In this document: in pieces, positions 24,177 through 35,690 of the stretch | How the letters are laid out: every line of letters starts with the position of its first letter | Numbering within the stretch: position 1 is the stretch's first letter | Assembly: GCA_963556195.1 (NCBI GenBank) | Contig: OY744519.1 | Location: forward strand, 112,886,081 to 112,950,080 | DNA length: 64,000 nucleotides | Direction of reading: 5' to 3' | Source of the DNA: Sepiola atlantica | Taxonomy: Eukaryota > Mollusca > Cephalopoda > Sepiida > Sepiolidae | The notes under the pieces: generated by a model | The model's database searches: none | Told to the model about the DNA's origin: nothing | The model's input: the letters and a program-made list of their open reading frames with translations, nothing else | Position numbers and translations under genes: made by a program

Positions 24177-24329
24177 GTATCAAAGACAGAATGGAAAAAC
24201 AATCAAACACAGGAAAAATAAAAAGCAAACAAACTAGAGATTATTTCTATTGTATTTACCTGTATTTAATTGTTTTTCCATAATATCTTTCATACATTCT
24301 GTCTCCACATTTTGTTTCATGAGATATCG

Positions 24330-24386
<57 letters not shown>
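23775..24386. repeat. Cluster of four (TA)n microsatellites
   Basis: TA arrays lie at about 23775-23825, 23996-24043, 24124-24174 and 24331-24386, separated by short unique pieces. A further array is at 24829-24860. The GCTCAATAGTGTTCGACT motif occurs beside two of them (about 23838 and 24454), so the intervening pieces include a small duplication. Confidence 0.9.
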
Positions 24387-24388
<2 letters not shown>

Positions 24389-24823
24389 TGGCTATCTCTA
24401 TCTTTCTCTCTCCATATATCCATATATATATATATATAAAGGTTTATTTAGGAGCTCAATAGTGTTCGACTAGAGCTATTAATTTAACATCATTAGTTAT
24501 TCAAAGAAAACATTCCGTATTTCATTAAAAAACACCTTAGTAGATAGACAATTGTTTCTGCCGATTTGAAAAATATATATTTTCATGATATACAAAATAT
24601 CCCAAATATTCATGAAGAGCATTCATCAGTGTATAATTATCAGGCTGAAAATTCATTCATTTAATTTATACATATTTCCTTTTTCAGTCAAATTCAAGAG
24701 AAAACCTAACTTAACTCTGTTTATTTTATATATAAAAAAAGTTTATGGTGTATTATGTTCATCCTATCTGTTTTTCGATTTTATTTAAAATGTTTATATT
24801 CTCTCCTCTTCCCCCCTCTCTCT

Positions 24824-24861
<38 letters not shown>

Positions 24862-24864
<3 letters not shown>

Positions 24865-25275
24865 GCGTATCTGATGAAAAGGGGTTAGACGCTTTGCTTG
24901 CACATTTTTCTATCCATTTTATTTACTTGCGATAGGAAACGTTCTGCTCTAATGTGAACAAGAAATCCGAAGGCACTTGACTCTCACGAGTCTTCGTCAG
25001 GCATAGTATGATACGATGCTAGTACAACAAAACAAAATTGGTGAATTTAGTATGATGGATTGAAAGTGTTTTTTAAACATTTTAAAATTCAACATCCAAC
25101 CTTATATCGTATCATATGCCCGACGAAGGCTCATGAGTCGAAAGCGCTCGCAACTACGACCAGTTTTTTGTTCAGACTGGAGCAGAACGTCAGATCGCCA
25201 GTTTGACAGTCAGAGCAAACGGATGAAAAACTTAACAAGCAGATGCTCTTCTTTCTTTTTACCCAGATATGCATT
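24862..25275. repeat. Diverged inverted repeat pair with hammerhead-like cores
   Basis: The segment 24862-25030 and the reverse complement of 25085-25275 share GCATATCTG/GCGTATCTG, a GTTCTGCTC block, a TCGTCAGGCAT/TCGTCGGGCAT block and a TATGATACGAT block in the same order. They are old inverted copies of one repeat, separated by about 55 bp. Each contains a C(T/C)GACGA, helix, GAAA-like block. Confidence 0.7.
25120..25150 (+). ncRNA. Hammerhead-like core
   Basis: CCGACGA is followed by A, then GGCTC and GAGTC able to pair around AT, then GAAAGCGC. The partner copy on the minus strand at 24971-25004 has CCTGACGA, A, GACTC..GAGTC and then CAAG in place of GAAA. The core fits CUGANGA/GAAA only with one or two substitutions and an extra A. 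Confidence 0.35.
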
Positions 25276-25940
25276 AATGAAAGAATACTGTCCAAATGTA
25301 TAATGATATACATTTATGAATATTTAACAATAATTGAGGCTGAAACTGGCAGGTGCTTTTCCCATTAACATTTTAGATGACAAACGAAATATTAATGACA
25401 AATAAAATTCACATGCACACACGTAATTATATAAAAAAATGTATGGACACAAATATGAATATATGCACTTCTCAATATGCGTATATATATATATATATGG
25501 AGATTTTCTTTCCAATTTTACATGATATCTGTTTTGAAAATGACTCTATTGTAAATGGCAGTTTTAATTTCCGTGCCAAATTTCTGAAATCTCTAAGAAT
25601 TAATTTCTTTTTTTAATCTTTTTCCTGTAAAATAAATTCCAATTACATTCATTGATCTTGTCAATAATTGTAATACTGACTGTCTCTAATATTTTGTGCA
25701 CACGTATGTCTGGTTCATATATACATTTATTTGTTACTCCATACAGTTATACTTATTTCTTATGTAAATGTATACAAATATACACATTTAGCTCTGTTCA
25801 ACACTGCAAAACGGTATATATATATATGCAGTAGTGCGAAAATATGTTTTATCATATACCTTCTATTCCTTATATATACCAACATTTTCCAATTAAAACC
25901 TCGATGATTGTCAACTTGTAACAACAGAGCATATATAAAT

Positions 25941-26514
25941 AAACAAGATTTTGTTACATTCCAAAGACCAAAATTTTATTTATCTTACGAAACATTTTTT
26001 TAAAACAAACCCTTTTGGTACAATTTTACGGTTCCGTTTCGTTCAGTAGAGGACCAACCAACATTTGTATGTCAATATCGAATCTATCCTCTCTTAATTC
26101 ATCAGAAAGACACAAAAGTTCTCAATTCGAAAAATTATACATTGCTATGTGACAAAAAATAAAGGTCCGAAAATCAAAACAAACTCACATTGGATGCCCT
26201 TCTATCCATAGCGTCTCTGAAATCACCACCTGACAATATGGCTGCCTGCTCGAGTTGGTGATTTCAAAGATACTATAGTTGGAAGGGCATCCGATGTGAG
26301 TTTTTTATTTATTTTCGGACGTTTATTTTTTGTCACATCGCAATGTATAATTTTTCGAATTGAGAACTTTTTTGTCTTTCTGATAAGTTCAGAGAGGAAA
26401 AATCTGATATCGACATATAAATGTTGGTTGGTCCCCTACTGAACGAAACGGAACCGTAAAATTGTTTAAAAAATGTTTCGTAAGATAAAATCTTGGTCTA
26501 ACGAAATCTTGTTT
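25941..26514. repeat. 574-bp foldback, arms of about 280 bp
   Basis: The left arm runs from 25941 to 26228 and the right arm from 26256 to 26514, with a loop of about 27 bp at 26229-26255. Matching blocks include AAACAAGATTT, ATCTTACGAAACATTTTTT, TTTACGGTTCCGTTTCGTTC, TTCTCAATTCGAAAAATTAT and GAAATCACCA, each present inverted on the other side. The arms differ by scattered substitutions and at least one small indel near 25955-25970. A (TA)n array at 26522-26587 follows the right end. No coding region is seen. Confidence 0.92.
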
Positions 26515-26516
26515 AC

Positions 26517-26521
<5 letters not shown>

Positions 26522-26587
<66 letters not shown>
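26522..26587. repeat. (TA)n microsatellite
   Basis: TA run of about 65 bp bordering the foldback. Confidence 0.95.
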
Positions 26588-26591
<4 letters not shown>

Positions 26592-27580
26592 AACAAGAAA
26601 ACCAACCTCTCAAAATCGAAACAGAACCGAATTAAGACAGCAGATTTTGGAAAACAAAGGGCTTGATATCCTATTAGATAGAGCTATATCAACATATGTA
26701 AATGATGATCATAAGTTGTACTTAACTTGAAACTTATAATTAAAAAAGTCGATAAGATAAGCCATCATTCTGCATTGGAATAGTGTTATGATACGCAATG
26801 TCATCAGAATAAATATGTTCAATTGTTGTTACTTTTCTAACGCAATGGAACCAGTAGACAGATAATTAAACATCAATTACTAATGAAGACTCGAAGCCAT
26901 GACAAAAATAAAAAAGTCAAAAGAAGTATTAAAACGTACTTTGTGCAGGATTTTTTTCAATGCAATTTCGTGTTAGGAGTTTGCTTATGACGTATGTCAA
27001 TAGATAATGTGTAAAATAGTTCAGATCTAGTAAATAAAATGAAATCACAAAAAAGAAGTAGACAGAAAATACCCAGAATATTTATGACGTAAGTCAATGG
27101 ACAATTAGTAATTAAAACAAATGTTTTTGTGTTGGATATAAACAATTGATATTCGTAAAACTCCAAATCGAAATTAATACTAGGAATATGTTTGGCGTTA
27201 TTATGAAACAAGCAATATGTTTAAATAGAATGACAGACAAGGTAAAGAGGAAAGAAAAGAGAGGACAAAATTCGAAGCGGAGTGAATTGCTTCACTCGCC
27301 GCAAAAAAACGAATTATGTTAACATACAGATAAGTACAGGCACGCTTGTCATCATACAAACAGCAGATTCGCTTATTATACTTTCAAATAAAGCATTAAT
27401 GAATTGTCAATGAAAAAATTGTTTTTTTTTTCAAATGATCAATAAACAGAAAAATATTTTTATTACATCTAACAATAGTAATTGTTTTATGTTTTCTTTT
27501 TTATGTCTCAGGAGAAACAACAATAACAACGACAGCAGACGAGGTGTAGAAGTAACAGCGCAACAAACTATCGGACAGCT
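26588..27580. other. AT-rich region with nothing recognised
   Basis: No gene or repeat was recognised. The final 60 bp lead into the 98-bp satellite. Confidence 0.4.
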
Positions 27581-28156
27581 TTTGTATTTCATCATCATAA
27601 GTACCAGCTTCACTACATAGTGAGGACTGAGAAAATAGTTTAAATATGTTGGATAATAATTAGTATTACAAATAATTATTTTGTATTTCATCATCATAAG
27701 TACCAGCTTACCTACATAGTGAGGACTGAGAATATAGTTTAAATATGTTGGATAATAATTAGTATTACAAATAATTCTTTGTATTTCATCATCATAAGTA
27801 CCAGCTTCACTACATAGTGAGGACTGAGAATATAGTTTAAATATGTTTGATAATAATTAGTATTACAAATAATTCTTTGCATTTCATCATCATAAGTACC
27901 AGCTTCACTACATAGTGAGGACTGAGAATATAGTTTAAATATGTTGGATAATAATTAGTATTACAAATAATTCTTTGTATTTCATCATCATAAGTACCAG
28001 CTTCACTACATAGTGAGGACTGAGAATATAGTTTAAATATGTTGGATAATAATTAGTATTACAAATAATTCTTTGTATTTCATCATCATAAGTACCAGCT
28101 TCACTACATAGTGAGGACTGAGAATATAGTTTAAATATGTTTGATAATAATTAGTA
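27581..28156 (+). repeat. 98-bp satellite, six copies, last one split by a mariner
   Basis: Units start at 27581, 27680, 27778, 27876, 27974 and 28072. Each begins TTTG(T/C)ATTTCATCATCATA and contains CACTACATAGTGAGGACTGA and ATGTTGGATAATAATTAG. Copies differ by only a few substitutions (a CTAC change in unit 2, a C in unit 4, TTTGAT for TTGGAT in some units). The sixth unit is interrupted at its TTAGTA. Its remaining tail, TTACAAATAATTCTTT, resumes at 29516 after the transposon. There are no spacers of different sequence, so it is not a CRISPR array. Confidence 0.95.
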
Positions 28157-29513
28157 CAGGGTGACCCCCCAAAAACGGGCCCCAAATCTAATTAGGCCCC
28201 GTTTCTTAGTGTTTCGTCCGAATGAAATGAATTTTGGGGCATAAATAGTTTATTATATTCACAACATCATATCAAAACACTAGGGTCGTTGGCCTTTTTT
28301 TCTCCGTTCTACAGTATGTGTTCTAGATGGACTCCTTTTAGCTCCGTGCATTTCTTGAAGTTGTCCATGACGTTCTTACAGACTGAATTGGGAATGGCTC
28401 TCATCTCCTCCCTAATGGCTTCCTTGAGTTCCCTGATGGTTCTGGGTTTCCCTGCGTACATTCTGTCCTAAAGATAGCCCCAAAGGAAATAATCTGGGGG
28501 GCTTAGGTCCGGGCTATGGGGTGGCCACTCAAAATTAGTCTTGAGACTGATCACTATGCCTCCGAAGTTCTCTTTCAACCGATCACGGGGCAGGTTTGAG
28601 GTGTGAGAACTTGCTCCGTCTTGCTGGAACCAGAACTTGCTCATGAGCGACGGGTAGAGGGTTTGGAGCTCACTCTTGAAGGTTTTGAGGACCTCCACAT
28701 ACCGTTCCTTGGTGACTGTCACTGCTGCGCCAGATTCTTCTATGAAGATTGGTCCAATGATGCCTCTGACCGAGATTGCAGCCCACACCGTGCAATTAGG
28801 AGAGTGCAGGGGCTTGGTGGCTACTTCATTGGGTCTGGAGGACCCCCAGAAGACATTTGTCTTGGAGTTTGCCTTTCCGTCAAGATGGAAGTGTGCTTCA
28901 TCTGAGGTCCAAAGGAGGTTAAGGAAACCTGGTGTCTCCTCGATCTTATCGAGCATCTTGACTGCCATAGCGCTCCTCTGCTTCTTGTCTGAGGCTGTAA
29001 GGGTCTGCAGCGTCTGTATTCTGTATGGGTAAGCCCTGATATTGTTCACCAGCACTCTTCTGCAAGTCTCACGGGAGATACCGAGGGACTGACTTCGCTT
29101 ACGCACAGAGCGTTTTGGACTCTCCTGGAGAGACTCTCTCACACTTTCGACCAGCTCGGCTGTCCGCTTCTTGGGACGTGCCAAGTGACTTGGACGGTTC
29201 TCACTGGTAGCGTTGAAGTTCTCCACGATCCCATACTTCTCGAAGTGGTCCACCCAGTTCTGAATTCTGCTTTTGGGTGGAGCCGTTTCACATCCAAACT
29301 GATGCATGAAACTGTCCTGGGTTTTCTTAAACGAGCCTGTCTTGTAGTAAAATTTAACACAGTGTATTCTTTGTCCCAGCTCCCACTGAGGTCTTGGTGT
29401 ACTCACGGTCGTTGATTCTGCCATGTCCTGTAAAATAAGGGCAATCGGTGAATAAATAAAGGAGATATCACATAAAGTGTACACGGGGCCCGTTTTTTTT
29501 TTTTTAGTCACCC
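28157..29513 (-). mobile_element. DD41D mariner-superfamily transposon, nearly intact
   Basis: The left end CAGGGTGACCCCCCAAAAAC and the right end, ending TTTTTTTAGTCACCC, are short inverted repeats that also share GGGCC / GGCCC just inside. TA flanks both ends (28155-28156 and 29514-29515), and the flanking satellite unit is continuous once the element is removed. The length is 1,357 bp. A single transposase gene fills it on the minus strand. The right tip seems to lack two terminal bases compared with the left. Confidence 0.93.
28309..29424 (-). pseudogene. DD41D transposase with a single nonsense codon
   Basis: The likely start is the ATG at 29422-29424 (MAESTTVSTPRPQWELGQ), because upstream codons read through the terminal repeat. 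The N-terminal part has HCVKFYYKTGSFKKTQDSF and SRIQNWVDHFEKYG, a helix-turn-helix of the DUF4817 type, then RESPKRSVRKRSQSLGIS-like text for the second HTH. The catalytic core has TSDEAHFHLDG, FWFQQDGASSH and WPPHSPDLSPPDYFLWGYL. All three Asp are present, and 41 residues separate the second and third, giving DD41D. A TAG at 28468-28470 replaces the codon after GYL. The frame then continues without shifts as DRMYAGKPRTIRELKEAI to the natural stop at 28309-28311. Total length is about 371 codons. Apart from the stop the gene looks whole. Confidence 0.93.
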
Positions 29514-29841
29514 TATTACAAATAATTCTTTACCATACTCTGCATTACAATATTTTAATTCACATATTTTATTACTGCACATACAATACAGTAAAGGAGA
29601 AACTGCATAAGATATGAATTCAACTAGTAACTTTATTTGAATGTAACAAGTAGGAACACTGAGACAAACATGTTTGGCTATCATGTGGAACTGCACTTAA
29701 GTCACTGACTTAGGATTGTCGACTAAAGTTCAAATATTGAAATCATTCTATGTGTTGTTAAACAGTAAATATATACCTCAAGCTTTTACATTTGAATTAA
29801 ATTCATATTTAATAGTGAACAGAAGTCTTGGATGTTAATAA

Positions 29842-30135
29842 AGTGTTCCGAGCACAGATGTTGACAAGCGAAGATTAAAAGTGAAGCCTTTGAAACTTGA
29901 GAAACTTACAAGTGTAGCATCAAAGCGATTAGGTCGGTCAGTCAACCAACAAAAGCAAAACATGAAGGCAGGTCAGTTTAGTCTTGTTGGTCAGCTTCAA
30001 AGGAAATCAGAGACATTCCTTCCAACAAAATCATACTCTCCATTCAAATATCTGTGTATGACCTCAGACAGAATGCAAGACGAGGTTAGTTGGATCATAG
30101 GAAAATATAACAGAATCATTGATGATGTTACTTGA
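29842..30135 (+). other. Unrecognised open frame of 97 codons
   Basis: The frame is open from a stop at 29839-29841 to the TGA after DDVT at about 30135. It is Lys/Arg/Ser-rich (RRLKVKPLKLEKLTSVASKR, then NRIIDDVT) and less AT-biased than its surroundings. There is no ATG near its left edge, so if real it would be an internal or terminal exon or a piece of a larger decayed gene. I recognise no family and give no function. Confidence 0.2.
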
Positions 30136-31217
30136 CCAGTTCACTTCTTCATCAAGGGAAAGAAATTAGAATCTTATAACTTTTAACAGAATGAACACGA
30201 TGTATTGCTGTCAGAAGAAACAGTTATGTATATTATATATAGAAATTACATCTTCACCTGAAACGTTTAGTTTTATACACATTTCTATAACGAGGGCCTC
30301 CAGTAGGTAAATACTCTTTGTAAACATACCTCCCACGTGTTTATTTTTAAAACGTCAAAAGTCATCATCGATTCAATAATTTATATATTTTATAAGGAAA
30401 ACAAGTTTTTGGATTTTTACATCATAGCGATCTTCAAAAGAGTGGATGGTTGGTGTAATTTATGTTTGGGTTAGATTAACACACAGCGCAGTAATATATG
30501 TTATTTCTTTAAATGTTCTTACTCTTAAAAGCTACTTTATAATTTTTGTACAACTAAGGAAACCTTTAGGGTGCTGCTGAACTCATGCTTTCTATTGCCT
30601 ACAGCAATGAGAGCTTTTCATGTAGGTAGCATTTGTTTTGGCTATAATTGAATCTATCAAGAGAATCACAGTGTAGCCTTTTTGTTCAGTGATTTATTTT
30701 CTGTTCAAAACTTCTATTAAAGATCAAATTGTGTCAAAATCTAATGAAATATATTGCAAACATATTGTATTTTTACTCTATGAAATCAAGGGAGGCGCGA
30801 GAGCACTCTATCCTTAATAGACTTCAAGAATGGCCTATGCTGGAAATCTCATTTCTTTGATCAATCATAACTCAAAAACCAATAAATCAAATTAGTTAAA
30901 ACTTTGGACAAAACATTTATTTGATAGGTTCTACAAGTGTGTAGAATTTCAGCATCATTAGTCAAGGCAACCCAGAGATCCGGAAAGTTCAATCATGAAA
31001 TCATGTTATCTGTGTGTACGTACGTACGTATGTGCCACCTTGTATCTTATCAACTATTTGATGGATTCAGCTGATTTTTGGCAGAGATAGAGGTTCTAGG
31101 GTCTAGTTAATGGCATTTTAATTTCAGTTCACCATATACCTTATTTTTCCAGAAAATTCCAAAAAACCTTAAAAATGACCATTGTATTGAGGCATAGCCT
31201 TTACAAAAGTTGTGACA
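30136..31217. other. AT-rich region with nothing recognised
   Basis: A patch at 30870-31150 (GTACGTACGTACGTATGTGC plus conserved-looking flanks) resembles an untranslated tail of some repeat, but I found no second copy in the window. Confidence 0.4.
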
Positions 31218-31608
31218 TTCCATGATAAATGTCAGTATACTGAAATCATATGCCCTTAATAGGGTTAAGATGAAAATTCATATACACTAAATGTACAAAA
31301 GCAAGGAAATTCCCAAATTTTTACACTTTTATTGTCATTAAGGGTATGACTACATATCAACCAAACCATTTCATTATTACATCACTACAGTATAAATCTA
31401 TGCATGAGTGGATGAAGTGTGTGAGGTGCGCTGAAGAAAAATTCCTACCAGTAAAATACATAGCCCTGTTGTGCTCGCATACCCTTAATGACAATAAAAG
31501 TGTAAAAATTTGGGAATTTCCTTGCTTTTGCAAATTTAGTGTATATGAATTTTTATCTTAACCCTATTAAGGGCATATGATTTCAGTATACTGGCATTTA
31601 TCATGGAA
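31218..31608. repeat. 391-bp foldback, 131-bp arms and 129-bp loop
   Basis: Arms 31218-31348 and 31478-31608 pair with about four mismatches and no indels. Each arm contains CATATGCCCTTAATAGGGTT and AAGCAAGGAAATTCCC or complements. The loop 31349-31477 is unique sequence. The 71-codon frame at 31346-31561 runs through the loop and right arm and is not believed to be a gene. Confidence 0.93.
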
Positions 31609-32819
31609 TAATTATATGATTCATAGTTTGTAGTCTTTTTTTAATAAATATAGTATTTCCATGGGTTAGGGTTAGGGTTCCATGGGTAGAGTTACAAAAT
31701 GTCGAGCTGCTGTATAAAGCACTAGGATGATGCCAAATCAAATCACAGATGTTATTCAATTTCTGTTTCTTTTATTAGAACTATTCTCCATGTTATGTTT
31801 TTGTTATAACAGATCATCATGATAGACTTGTTTCATTTGTGTAAGAAAAATGTAGAACAATATGTTTGTAATATCTATTTATAATAAATTATAAGTTCGA
31901 GTTCTTTTATGACACTATCAATCCAAGTTGAAAGATGTCAAAATCTGTATAAAACTTCTTGATCCCATTATATATGAGAGATTACAATGCGAGAAAAACA
32001 TTGAACAAAAGAGACAAAATATATACACAGAATAGCAAGCAATCAGATTCGTTTATTGATGTCATAAAAAATAATTTCTATACATTGATGGGATCAGCTG
32101 CTTCTGAAATAAACTATGTGATATAAAACTGTGTTAATAATTCAACTCGATTGGCATTTTAGGACACTTCAATGGGTCAATTGATTAACTCTTACAATAC
32201 AAAATATTTGATTTAAATTGTTCCAATTATCTAAGAGAAATAACAAAAATACATACATTTATTGTTATTCACTAAATATCATTTAATTGGTGCAATCTAT
32301 ATGAATTTGATATCATTAATTATTAATAAAATAAAACACAAATGTCTTTTCAGTCTTTTCTTCGTAAACTCTTCCCACGGAAACGTTATGATTTCGGTTG
32401 GAGTTTTAGCCAATATCAAAAATAACTAATTGAAACTTTTGAAATTTATTCATACTCCATATCTGATTTTTTTTAGCTATTGCTGTATCTTATTTTTTTT
32501 CCTGATTTATATTATATTTTTATTCAGATTTTTGACAAAAATAAAAATCTATTTTTTTTTTCAAATTTATCTCATATATTTAAGTTGCTGTAATCCGTTA
32601 AAAGCAAAATAGTCTGAAAAGGATTTATAATACAATTTTAAGCTGAGTAAGCACATTAATTCTTAGGGAAAACAATTAACTTTGCTATCATACTATTATT
32701 CGGAACTATAAAATTTCATCATAACAATCTTACCTAGTTGATGCTTCTTAAATTTTTTCCCCAAGATTGAAATTTAGTTTTAAAAGATTTTATTCTATAT
32801 ATATATATATATATATATA
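31609..32819. other. AT-rich region, small telomere-like patch
   Basis: Nothing coding was recognised. GGGTTAGGGTTAGGGTT at 31663-31679 is two to three telomere-type units, too short to call an interstitial telomere. A (TA)n array sits at 32797-32820. Confidence 0.45.
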
Positions 32820-34029
32820 TTGCCCGGGGTCATAAAAAAAATAGAAAAAATTAAATAGTGTGTGTAACATCTTTATATTAAAACTTCTATCTCTCACCCT
32901 CTCTCTAGCCTATCTCTATCTTTCTCTCTTTCCCCCTTCCCCATTATTTCCCTCCTTTTCACCTCCACCCAGATCATTCCTCTCTTGTTTACATGTGTTG
33001 AAAAAAATAATAATAATGTAATTCTTTTCCCGGAGCTAACTGTTTTAAATGTAATACTGTAATCTAACATTTATTGTTACTGGACAATGACGAGTTGAAC
33101 AGAAGATTCTGACTTGCACAAATATATTACTGTAATGTTAGCAAGGAAGCCTTGAAAGCACTGCCAAAAGTACAATTAAAATCAAAGTATGAAGAGAAGT
33201 GATGTTGATAATGAAAATTTTCTTGCTCCCGGAGAACACACCTGCTCTATTTATTGTATTAAGCACTTTTGCCATAAGATATACCACTTAACAGTAGTAA
33301 TACTATATTACTTTTTATGGTTCCCGGAAAACACCAATACCTTTTTTTTGTATATAACGTCATAAAAAAACTGTAAAGTCCTTTATCTCGAGGTAACACT
33401 GTATTTAAACACACCTGCTGTATCTATTGTATTGAGCACTTTTGCCATAAGATATACCACTTAACAGTAGTAATACGATATTATTATATTCATGACTCCG
33501 GGGCAACACCAACACATTTTCTTGTTTAGAACAGCATAAAAAATTGTAAAGTTATTTATCCCAGGCAACGCTGTGTTTTCAGATATATAAAAAGTAACGA
33601 GTATTGGCGGACAGTTGCGGGCAGTAGCAATATTTACAGGCAATGGCGGGTATTGGCAGGTTGTGGCGCACATTCGCCGGTTGTGACTGGCAGTGTCTAC
33701 TAAAAATTAAAAATTAAGAAAATGCTGACTCATTTCCTGTTTTGAATTATGAGTCGGCGATTTCTTTACATTAGGAAACATCCAAATTAGTAGATAATAA
33801 CATTAGGAAAAGGATGAATAACGTACCCCCCCCCCCGCACAAAACCCGGCTCAGTTGCCCCTCAAATACATTTTTTATTTATTTTAGATATTATACAACT
33901 GGGGCGATGCCGATTAAGAAGATATTAAATTGTTTGTGATTTGTCGAGTAGTTTCGGAGCCTTAGCTGGACATACAAACATAGGAACATCAGAACATACA
34001 CACAAACGTTTCCCCTTTATATATTAGAT
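32820..34029 (+). repeat. Family B retroposon-like repeat, copy 1
   Basis: The left end near TGCCCGGGGTCATAAAAA is followed by AACATCTTTATATTAAAA and a CT-rich tract, the same order as at 42490-42700. Internal CTCCCGGAGAACACACCTGC-type modules repeat at about 33227 and 33410. The right end has TTGTCGAGTAGTTTCGGAGC, GCTGGACATACAAACA and a CTTTATATATTAGAT tail ending at 34029. A C run occurs at 33823-33836. No protein is encoded. The tail style resembles 3' ends of RTE-type retroposons, but the class is unproven. Confidence 0.7.
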
Positions 34030-34584
34030 ATCATATATATATATATATATAAAGACGCACTTTAAAAAGACTTTTCTCTTGCTCATAATTAAAATAAAGT
34101 GTAATTGTCTTTCAGTCTGCATGTGATAAGTATAATGATGTAAAGTATACTCTTCTACATTTATGGTGATATTCTGGATGGAAAGTCTTATGTACTTTAG
34201 TGTTAGAAGATATAAGCTTTGCATCCATGAATAACTTAATTTATTTGGGATTATCAACAAGGTGACTAGGTACACAAGCTTGATTTTCCAATTATTTACA
34301 CCAGAATAGAAGAACGTGGTATGCAAATGTTATCTGGTATTAAATTTTCAGCAAGATGAACGTATGAACAAAAGCAGTTCTAGACAGCAAGGCAAATACA
34401 TTTAGGAAGAAAAAGCATACACCTACCTAAAAGACGGTGAACAAGAAGGAAAGAAAGGTTAACTTATTATCTAAATGATTATTGCTCTATTTACCTTGCC
34501 GTGTGTGCCAAAGTGCTAATATATGTTTTAAGAAATGTACTAACGTTTTGAAAGATCGAAGTTGACCTATATTATTATTCATAT
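34030..34584. other. AT-rich spacer
   Basis: Nothing recognised apart from a short (TA)n at 34033-34051. Confidence 0.4.
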
Positions 34585-35195
34585 TATCTTTATATATTCA
34601 TAAGACAACGTTTCCTAAATTTCACTTCCTTCTGAAGATCCTTTAAGCTTAAGACATAAATTTTAGACATTTTAGAGATCCAAATTGGAATAAGGATTCT
34701 AGATAAAAAGTTACAGCCAGGCACTCTACCAGTAAGAACTAAATGTTCGAGTCCTTTGTGTCTATATATATGGCCGATGCTTCTAGTTGATATGGAATAA
34801 ACCATGTCTCCACGGAAAAAAGTTTAGTTTCTAATTTTGGATATATAGTCCAAGTCTCACATCCATAAAGTAGAATGGACGAAACGTACACTCGAAGTAT
34901 CCTCAATCTGGTCTCCAGCGAGATGGTACAAGACTGAAGAACAGAAGAAAGCTTCATAAACGTACTCTTTAACTGGGCAAATCTAGATTTTACATCTGCC
35001 CTACACTTTCCGTCTGATGTTATCACTGACCCAAGGTAGCTAAATGATTGTACTCGCGAGACTGCAGTGTGTCCGATCTTGATTTCACAGGCGAGCATTT
35101 GAGGTTTTCCAGAAATCGTCATGCAATAGGTTTTTTTAGAATTCAGTTGTGGTAAATACAATATATAAAAACATGCAAAGTGGGGTCTGATCAAC
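34585..35195 (-). pseudogene. RTE-type retrotransposon C-terminal fragment
   Basis: Minus strand: NSKKTYCMTISGKPQML, CEIKIGHTAVSRVQSFSYLG, SVITSDGKCRADVKSRFAQL, LETRLRILRVYVSSILLYGC and ETWTI, then a frameshift and SIGHIYRHKGLEHLVLTGRV. This is the conserved region after the reverse transcriptase palm in RTE/craniofacial-development-protein-2-like elements, and corresponds to the part missing from the copy at 60895-63240. The 5' part is absent. At least one frameshift near 34800 makes it a relic. Confidence 0.85.
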
Positions 35196-35247
35196 TCTGC
35201 TGGGAAGCCATGAAATTAAATACTATCTTGTTTTTAAATTCCCGAAA

Positions 35248-35452
35248 CAGTTTTTCATGGTAAACAACTGATGATCCCTTAAAATAGTGTTAGAAATAAA
35301 CTAATATAATAACTGTAAAAAAATAAATTGACTTACATGAGTGATTTTCCACTGGAAGACTTGGGACTATAAGTTTTTTTTGTTGTTTTTTTTTTGTTTT
35401 TTTTTAATATAGTTTTAATGGTTGAGAAACTTCCGAGACTATATATAGAGAG
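35248..35452 (+). repeat. Dispersed repeat, copy 2 of 2
   Basis: Matches 8363-8606 from TTTTTCATGGTAAACAACTG to the GACTTCCGAGACTATATATA end, with a shorter T-rich middle. Confidence 0.8.
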
Positions 35453-35645
35453 AAGAAAAAAATAACGAATGTGATTGTGTTTTATCGGAAATATATATTG
35501 ATAAATGTATACCCTTCATCAAAAATGACAACAACAGAAATTATGGTTCACCAGTATTCGCACTCGCTATTTATCTAGATATATTACAATAATATTCACA
35601 TAAAATCATAGAATTACGTTAGTAATTTAATTTTTCATATACAAA

Positions 35646-35690
35646 TTATTATTATTATTATCATCATCATCATCATCATCATCATCTCCG
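35646..35690. repeat. (ATT)n-(ATC)n trinucleotide repeat
   Basis: ATT units pass directly into about eight ATC units. Confidence 0.9.

Noticed and set aside
27581..28156. CRISPR-like regular array
   Set aside because: The whole 98-bp unit repeats with no variable spacers, and the context is an animal genome. It is a satellite.
28603..29032. Plus-strand open frames of 100 and 118 codons
   Set aside because: They are shadows of the DD41D transposase on the opposite strand.
31663..31679. Interstitial telomere repeat
   Set aside because: Only two to three TTAGGG units are present, which is expected by chance or minor slippage.
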